The position numbers and the translations under genes were made by a program. The notes under the pieces were generated by a model. It was not told the DNA's origin and searched no databases. It saw nothing but the letters and a program-made list of their open reading frames with translations. This document shows, one piece after another, positions 58,201 to 64,000 of a DNA stretch of 64,000 nt (its first letter is position 1; each line of letters begins with the position of its first letter). This stretch comes from Cristatella mucedo (Eukaryota; Bryozoa; Phylactolaemata; Cristatellidae), in assembly GCA_009760855.2 (NCBI GenBank), contig WPIO01000008.1:7682501-7746500 (forward strand), written 5' to 3'.

Positions 58201-59166
58201 ATCGTCGATTCTAAAATCTGTCGGCTGAGCCTGCAACTGGACGAGCTGCTGCTTGGCGAGACGAGACTGAAGCTTCAGCAACAGCCATCACTGATGGAGC
58301 AGCCACCAGTACAACGACGGCAAGTGACGGTGGGGCCGCAGCCCTGGCATGCGGAGCCGCCTTCGAAGCTTTTGCAGCCACTACTGCAGCAGCAGCAGCA
58401 CGGGTCGTGGCAGCAGCCATCGTGGAAGCAGCTACTGACACAAGCTAGTTTGAATAGCTTGATAAGAAGTAATAACGACAGTGGCATGCAATTGGAAACG
58501 CTTGATCGGCTAGGGGATGCTCACCTTGAGACAGTGAACTGCGATAGAGGCGATAGCAGCTTGCATCGGCCGAAGCCAGCTTTCCTGGAGATCGTCGGTG
58601 ACGGCTCGGCCACGAGGGGCAGCCTGCTTCTGCATCAGCTGCCTAATCGTTGGCCGGCTCGCTCTGAGGCCGGCGGTGGTGTCCGAAGCATCAGCGCTAG
58701 CCGGCAGCGCCGGGGCCTGCTTTGTGCTTCAAGCTCATTTTTTGGCACCTCCTCGTTTGCCCCGTTGACGGCACGCGAAGCCACGCACCCGAACGTCCTG
58801 CTGCTGTCACCAATTGCTGAAACGTCATGCGCTGCCTCTGGCGGCTGCCAGCAGGGCGAGCTAGCGTGGGAGTCTGCTCGTCAGACGTCGACCACTTCCG
58901 TCCGTGCAGACGTCCGGTCGCCTGCCGAAATAGCAGCAAAGCCCCCCCCCCCCCCCCGCTTGAACTGCTCGACCTGTCAACGTTTGCTCGGACCAAAGCA
59001 GTCGACTTCCCCGTCGTATCTGCATGCCGTCAATCGATTGCCTTCGTCAGGCCACTTTGCACTTTTGCTAATGAGGTCGTTCACAGAGCGAAAAGACGTT
59101 CGAGCTTCCAGAAGCTCAGGCCACCGCTGCAGCGTGCAAGGGCAACTACGTGCGCTGTTGCATTAG
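55256..59166 (+). CDS. Coiled-coil protein of about 717 residues, six exons, unknown family
   Basis: Exons: 55256-55409, 55526-55732, 55890-56025, 56161-56570, 57674-57954, 58201-59166 (TAG). Every junction keeps frame. Donors at exons 1 and 5 are GTGAGT; acceptors at exons 2, 4, 5 and 6 are strong. The exon 3 acceptor (GATGTGAG) is weak and uncertain. The sequence has a basic, serine-rich first third; 'MRLAERYRKAEEDTFKKLER' near the end of exon 4; a leucine-heptad coiled coil in exon 5 ('WALQNRLRLKQDEQLRLTKQ' and onward) that continues into exon 6 ('ICRLSLQLDELLLGE'); then a glutamine-rich and proline-rich tail with a five-proline run encoded by a long C tract (58944-58961). No enzyme motif, signal peptide or membrane segment is visible. 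A structural role, for example at cytoskeleton or centrosome, is only a guess. AATAAA at 59275 fits as its poly(A) signal. Further 5' exons are possible. Confidence 0.72.
56868..57050 (-). mobile_element. tRNA-derived SINE, long-head subtype, with duplicated A-box end
   Basis: A complete minus-strand copy in intron 4 of the coiled-coil gene. Its 5' end, 'AGCCGTGATAGCACACTAGG' onward, is repeated in tandem as a unit of about 31 bases (about 56986-57046), giving two A-box-like motifs before one B box. Confidence 0.88.
57060..57660. other. Intron part without recognised element
   Basis: AT-rich sequence between the SINE and exon 5 of the coiled-coil gene. An 84-codon minus-strand frame (57374-57628) has no family motif. 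Confidence 0.35.
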
Positions 59167-59274
59167 CGACCGACTGGTATTGAACGACTTATCGCCATTC
59201 GTTTGCTTTGTATGCACTTTTTATTAAAAGTTTAATTATTACTTTTGCTGATTGTTTTTTAAGCAAATGGTTTA

Positions 59275-59280
59275 AATAAA
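59275..59280 (+). terminator. Poly(A) signal AATAAA
   Basis: It lies 109 bases past the stop codon of the coiled-coil gene, in AT-rich sequence, with a GT-rich tract just downstream (59309-59385) as is usual for cleavage sites. Confidence 0.65.
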
Positions 59281-59306
59281 GACAGGACTTATGCTTTGTA
59301 CACGTA

Positions 59307-59308
<2 letters not shown>

Positions 59309-59385
<77 letters not shown>
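59309..59385. repeat. GT microsatellite
   Basis: A pure GT run of about 75 bases directly downstream of the AATAAA signal. Confidence 0.96.
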
Positions 59386-59386
<1 letters not shown>

Positions 59387-59389
59387 TTG

Positions 59390-60080
59390 GACTTGGGCCT
59401 TGATTATCCTGCCCAGCCAGATGTGCTGCTCCTATACTCTTGGCGACGCTAGTAATTTTAGCTGTGCTAGATTCTAATGCTTCAAAGACTAGAAAGAAGT
59501 TTATCACAGCCATAACACTATTGACATTACAATAGCCGGACCTCCAGCATAATACTAGACAGCCTTCTAGCTTTGGGGTGATGTAATGTAATGTACTTTA
59601 AATGGTGATGCACTTCAAAGTGGGCATACGGGTCTATGCTTATTCCCAGCTTCAAATCCCGGTTGACTAGCTCTATTGGTCCTTATTAGAAATCACCCCA
59701 CTGCTGTCAATATTGAATCTCATTGGTAAAATCCATCGTCTGCGTCAAGATTCCGTAGCAAGTTTGTTCATTGCCTATGGCAGCGATGAAGTGCTACAAG
59801 CAATGAAGAATCCAACCAGTATTTGCATCTAGCATTAACGGTACCTGAAAATCCTAATTCTCCATAAAAGGCTGCCAACAAGAGATTGTTAACAGAAATC
59901 CTGAGCAGTGCGAATGCTGCTTGCAACGACTTTGACATTAAAAGGTGCCTTCAGGTTCAAGGTTCAGGGCAGTATTTTACGATATTGTCAGTGCTTGCTT
60001 TCGGCTTGTCTGGCCTTTTGACGTTCATGCTGCTTTGCCAGTGTCCGGTTGCTTTAAATTTGCTTATTACGCAGTAGTTA
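59390..60080. other. Stretch without recognised gene
   Basis: No supported element. The open frame 59886-60077 ends just before the SINE and has no family motif. Confidence 0.35.
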
Positions 60081-60081
60081 A

Positions 60082-60246
60082 GCCGTGATGGCACACTGGG
60101 TAAGGTAGTTGCTTTTCACGACCTCGGTCCCGAAGTCGTGGGTTCGAATCCTGCGGTTAGTGATCCTTTATCGCCACTGCAAGCGGTGGTGATAGCCGTA
60201 AAGGCTCTCCTGTCGCTATATAATGAGGCTTTTAAATCAACTAGTG
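60082..60246 (+). mobile_element. tRNA-derived SINE, long-head subtype (best copy)
   Basis: Cleanest example: A-box-like 'TGGCACACTGGGTAAGG', arm 'CACGACCTCGGTCCCGAAGT', B-box-like 'GGGTTCGAATCC', 'GCCACTGCAAGCGGTGGTGA', 'AGCCGTAAAGGCTCTCC', and the closing 'GGCTTTTAAATCAACTAG'. Three potential small hairpins follow the B box. Confidence 0.92.
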
Positions 60247-60617
60247 TTCATTTATTTAGTTTTTTGTCGCTGTGTATCGTGCATTGTTGAAACAAAGAGA
60301 AAGGGAGAAACTTGGCATTGCCAATATTTCGCGGTCAAATTATTTGCTCTTATATGTTTTGCCTATTGTCACTATTGGTAGGTGTACATGCCACCTGTGT
60401 ACCTCGACTTTCAGATACACTGGTGAAATATATTTGCCGCAAAATAAATGGCAGACCAGCGCTAAAGTTATGCATGCAATGACTCTGTTATTTCGTTCTT
60501 TCATGCGACGAACAAATGACTTAACTTGTGGCGTTTTTACGTTGTAACGCTTCTGGGAATCCTTGAAACTTCTTATGCAATGACTTCAAGCAGCTACACA
60601 GTGCATTACTATCAATA

Positions 60618-60785
60618 ATATTAGCTGATTTAACTGACTCATTTGTATAGCGGTAGAGGAGCCTGATGGCTATCACCACCGCTTGCAGCTGGCAGTATAT
60701 GATCGCTCGCTGCAAGAATCGAACCCACGACCTCAGTCGTGAAGAGCAAGCATCTCACGTCCTGGGCTATCGAGAGCTATTTGCG
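60618..60785 (-). mobile_element. tRNA-derived SINE, short-head subtype
   Basis: A minus-strand copy with A-box-like 'TAGCCCAGGACGTGAGATGC', 'ACGACTGAGGTCGTGGGTTC', B-box end 'GTTCGATTC', and a body ending in 'AGTTAAATCAGCTAATA'. Confidence 0.82.
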
Positions 60786-60789
60786 AGCC

Positions 60790-61930
60790 ACTGCTTCGGA
60801 TGAGAGGCTTAGAAGTCGCCGTTTTCTTAAATTCGCAATTAAAGTAAAATCAACACTCGAAGTCTAACTGATGACCTTTTTGAGGCAGCAATCGAGAATG
60901 CTTGCCGGCGCTACCTGCTTCCCGGCTGCTTTGGATGTGCTCCCTTCTACCCCGCTGCATAGGATGTGCCCCTGCCTCTGGGCTGCTTAATAATTGTGCT
61001 CTCTCCTGTCGGGCTGCTTAGGATGCCGGTGGCACAATTTACGCAGCCTTCGCTGCAAGACATGCTGCAAATTTCTGCCCCTTGAGTTCGCTTCATGTCG
61101 TCGGAATTCAACCACTCTACCACATAAGTCACTTATCTCAAGTAAGAACAGCCATCGTCAACCCGTTTCAAGCAATTCTTTGCAAAAATAGCGGGTTTCG
61201 GTGATGCAAGCGCATTGTGCAACTTCTAAAACCGGTCTCCGTTGTTGAGTGTTCCCGCACTTTCAAATATACTTCGCTGCACTTATGATTCCTCACCTAA
61301 AACGGTCCGATTATCTTCCCATATTATTATTAGCGTATTAATATTAGTATTTATTAGCGTATTAATAGCAAGCCGCAGCAAAATCTGGAGCGTAATCTTG
61401 GCTCATTCTTCAAGTCTAAGTGAAGTAACCTATCTATGCACGTTGCAGAAAGATGCAGCCGCCGCGATATTGAGCAGCAGTCGTATGTCTCCATTCCACC
61501 GCGTATGTCAGCCGAGATGTAAGACTGGCTGCTCCTGGTGTACAAAGTTATTTCTTTGCCACTTAACGGCCATCTCAGCCTGGTTGCCCTTCCCTAAAAG
61601 TCTGGTAGCCACCAAGGAGGTCGGCCCCTACCTGAGAATGAAGTACAAGGTGCAGAACATGCACCTTGTGCTTCATTCTCAGGAGCATGCAGCAAGATAC
61701 TTTAGACGAGCATACGAAGGGGTCTCGTTCTAGGTGGTTGCCTTGCTGATGTGCATTCTACAAGTACTGCTAATACGCAGTACCTAATAATAATCTCAAG
61801 AAACGCCACTAAACAATTTCAATTTTGCTTTAACGAAATCTGATTGGCTAGATGGTTCGAACGATGCATACGCCAAACCTTTGCTAAGATATAGAGAAAA
61901 AGGGGGAAATACCACTGAGGACAAAAATGA
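60790..61930. other. Stretch without recognised gene, containing a strong hairpin
   Basis: The 163-codon open frame 61242-61733 spans the hairpin listed next and has no family motif, so I do not call it a gene. Confidence 0.35.
61631..61683. ncRNA. Near-perfect hairpin, possible small-RNA precursor
   Basis: Arms 61631-61653 and 61661-61683 (23 bases each) are reverse complements with one mismatch and enclose a seven-base loop. Arm length fits a microRNA or siRNA precursor, but the loop and flanking stem are short for a typical microRNA. It could equally be a recent inverted duplication. Confidence 0.35.
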
Positions 61931-61934
61931 TAAT

Positions 61935-62100
61935 ATTGAGATAATAAAAATAATAATGCATTTGATAAAGCACCCTCAGAGAACTAAATCCCTTTCTAGG
62001 CAATTTACATTTGCTGCAAAGGAAGCACATCGCATGGTTAGTGGTAGTGTGCTCAATGACAACAAGCATAACATGGTAAGGGGTGACATGCACAGGATGC
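61935..62100 (-). mobile_element. Solo LINE 3' tail
   Basis: AAT triplets, then 'GCACCCTCAGAGAACTAAAT', 'TTTCTAGGCAATTTACATTT', 'GGTTAGTGGTAGTGTGCTCA', 'AAGGGGTGACATGCACAGG': the reversed LINE tail. Confidence 0.82.
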
Positions 62101-62484
62101 CAGAGCAGACGAAAACAAGTGACAAGTTAGATACAAGAACTATTTTGCTGCAGAGTATTTGGATTTTCTGCCTATTCTTTCTACTGACAGTTAAACCTTA
62201 TGCCCATGAGCAGTATGCCTTGGATCTTGGTGTATTGTGTACTATGCAAACAGATATTCGGCTTACATGTAAACACGAAGGAGAGGATGATGTTCTCGCG
62301 TATAAGAGCAAATATTCACTTGCTGCGTGCAGTTTGGATTTGATGCGGATAAACATTTATACATCCGGTGCAAGCCAGTGGCCATAATTCCGAGCACGCA
62401 TCGAGAAAGAGATAAGTGGCTTCTTTCTACAGTAATAGAAATAAGGCTGCAGAATCAGCATGCTTTCTCAGTCTCCCCCTTCTC

Positions 62485-62535
62485 TGTTTGTCTGTCTGTC
62501 TCTGTCTCTCTCTCTCTCTCTCTCTACCTCTATCT
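62485..62535. repeat. TCTG/CT microsatellite
   Basis: A few TGTC units followed by a CT run; a short version of the compound tract at 30.2 kb. Confidence 0.85.
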
Positions 62536-62539
62536 TTCA

Positions 62540-64000
62540 TCGGAAACTTGAGGTAGCAGCTGCACAAGCCATCAACAACAATAGTGGAGCTTTTTCTTTG
62601 TCCATAGTGTACTTATGCATAGTGACAGTTGGCGTGTTGCCACAAATGATAGATATGCTTCCTTTTCCAGCATATGCAAATAGGTTTGATGTAGATATAG
62701 TCCCTTTTATGGTGCTGTGCAAATATCTTATCATAATGATTTGCCACATTCAGCACTGCCAAAAGCAAGATTAGGTAGCAGCAGCAGAATCCTTAGCATC
62801 AATACAACTAAGATGATAACATAGGTACCCATTCTTACTTTTTTGTAAATCCTTTGTACACTGAGTGTGTCCTACAACATAAGCCCATTAAAATGTTTAT
62901 CTTGCGAGCACTCTACTACGGGCTGCTGCTTTATGGTCAGTAGGCGAAAATGTCTTAGCTCTTCACTAGTTTGTGTTGAATTTATCCTAGGATTTTTCTA
63001 TTTCTAGTGCTTCCCGCCTAAGAGACGTTACACCAAAGCACACACAACTATTTGTTTCATGATTTATTGAATATCAAGATTCTCTGACGGTGTGTCCGAT
63101 TGATCAGGTCGACAAAGCATTAATCTTGCCACTGCTAAACCGAAAGCTTGTTATGAAAGTCGGACGACGAGGCCTTTCTGATATTAGATGAAGGCCGTAG
63201 ACCTGCTTTTGAACATTTAACCTGTGCTTGTTATGCACAGACTTCTCTGCGCATTGAAAAATCGAAGCATATCAAATGCAAGTGCACACGAGATACCACG
63301 ATCTAGCGTCATGCAGGTACACGTGTGGCTGCATTAGCATCTCGTGATTCATGTGCTAATTTGTCACCATCTACAGTATCCCTCCTATGTTGGAATTTCG
63401 CAAGTCTTCTAATCATTTTTAAATGTCTGGCTATTGAAGAACAGGGCATTAGCCGAACTTCAAAGTGATTTTAAACGTTTCTTTGGAGATAACTCAAAGA
63501 TGCTGGATGAAATAATCTGCTTCGCATCCTCGAAAAAGGCACCATACGCAACGGCTGAAAACACGTTATTAGATTACCAGCAAAAGCGACTGCGACTTTT
63601 TGAACTAATTCTAACTTATCCTCAGCTTACAACTTTCACAACGCCGACTACCAGAGGTCACTATAAAAACAGCTATTGTTAATCACCTGAATAACCTCTA
63701 AAAATAGTTGGCTTCAAGGCTCAATGGCGAGAGATCGAGAACAGAAAACATGTTCACTGGCCATGCGATTTCCAACGACTTCGGCATCGAAAGCCACCTT
63801 TTCGAGGCAGGAGTGTAAAATTATGTTGGTACTAGTTTCCGGCTTGTAAGGCCTTGATTTGCTTTACCTGCATCCTTTTGCCTTTTTTGTATAGATCGGG
63901 TTTTTACTTTCCAGTCGCTTTTTCGCTGCGTGTTGTTCGCTGTTACTCACTTCTTGACAAGATAAAGATGAGGCCCCTTGTTGGCACGCTATTTTGGGGA
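62540..64000. other. Stretch without recognised gene
   Basis: The 82-codon frame 63434-63682 is hydrophilic and protein-like in composition, with an acceptor-like site just before it, but I recognise no family and see no partner exon. Confidence 0.35.

Noticed and set aside
60082-60150. Functional tRNA gene
   Set aside because: A and B boxes are present, but the head cannot be folded by eye into a clean cloverleaf with an acceptor stem, and the same head recurs attached to the SINE body many times.
61242-61733. 163-codon plus-strand frame
   Set aside because: It runs through the hairpin and has no domain or splice support; length alone is weak evidence in this window.
63434-63682. 82-codon plus-strand frame near the window end
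   Set aside because: The composition looks coding, but there is no known motif and no partner exon; left unassigned.

Overview
This window is genomic DNA from an animal, most likely an invertebrate that I cannot name to group. Evidence for this: genes are split by GT-AG introns from about 0.1 to 6.5 kb; most of the sequence is non-coding; there are long AC/GT, CT/GA, TA and AAT microsatellites; and there are many copies of a tRNA-derived SINE and of a non-LTR retrotransposon (LINE). Operons, Shine-Dalgarno sites and CRISPR arrays are absent. Most open frames are chance frames, microsatellite frames or LINE debris. I report protein genes only where splice sites, reading phase and protein content agree.

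Four multi-exon genes stand out. (1) Minus strand, 17624 to about 2857 or beyond: an SCFD2 orthologue (Sec1/Munc18 family) in at least ten exons whose junctions all keep frame; the last exon is unresolved. (2) Plus strand, 20769-28323: a small THAP zinc-finger protein of about 162 residues in five exons, with a 6.5 kb first intron and a possible 24-nt microexon. (3) Minus strand, 37189-35575: a compact five-exon gene for a predicted secreted, N-glycosylated protein of about 229 residues that I cannot place in any family. (4) Plus strand, 55256-59166: a six-exon gene for a roughly 717-residue protein with a central coiled coil, also unplaced, with AATAAA at 59275.

Layout: 1-2.3 kb microsatellite and a LINE remnant; 2.4-17.6 kb SCFD2 with repeat-filled introns; 17.6-20.7 kb LINE copies; 20.8-28.3 kb the THAP gene, its large intron full of LINE and SINE copies; 28.5-35.5 kb mostly intergenic with two long CT tracts; 35.5-37.2 kb the secreted-protein gene; about 33.3-42.7 kb a GC- and CpG-rich domain, nearly free of the LINE/SINE families; 42.7-55 kb repeat-dense, including the best LINE copy (47.9-48.9 kb) and a short hAT-like element (45.6-45.8 kb); 55.2-59.3 kb the coiled-coil gene; 59.3-64 kb repeats and unassigned sequence.

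The mobile elements form a connected set. The main SINE has Pol III A- and B-box-like motifs and a hairpin-rich body. A second, rarer SINE type ends in the same 3' tail as the LINE, which is the usual arrangement when a SINE borrows LINE machinery. The four genes show no sign of working together in one pathway. The strongest candidates for something undescribed are the secreted protein, the coiled-coil protein and two near-perfect hairpins/palindromes (61.6 kb and 34.8 kb).
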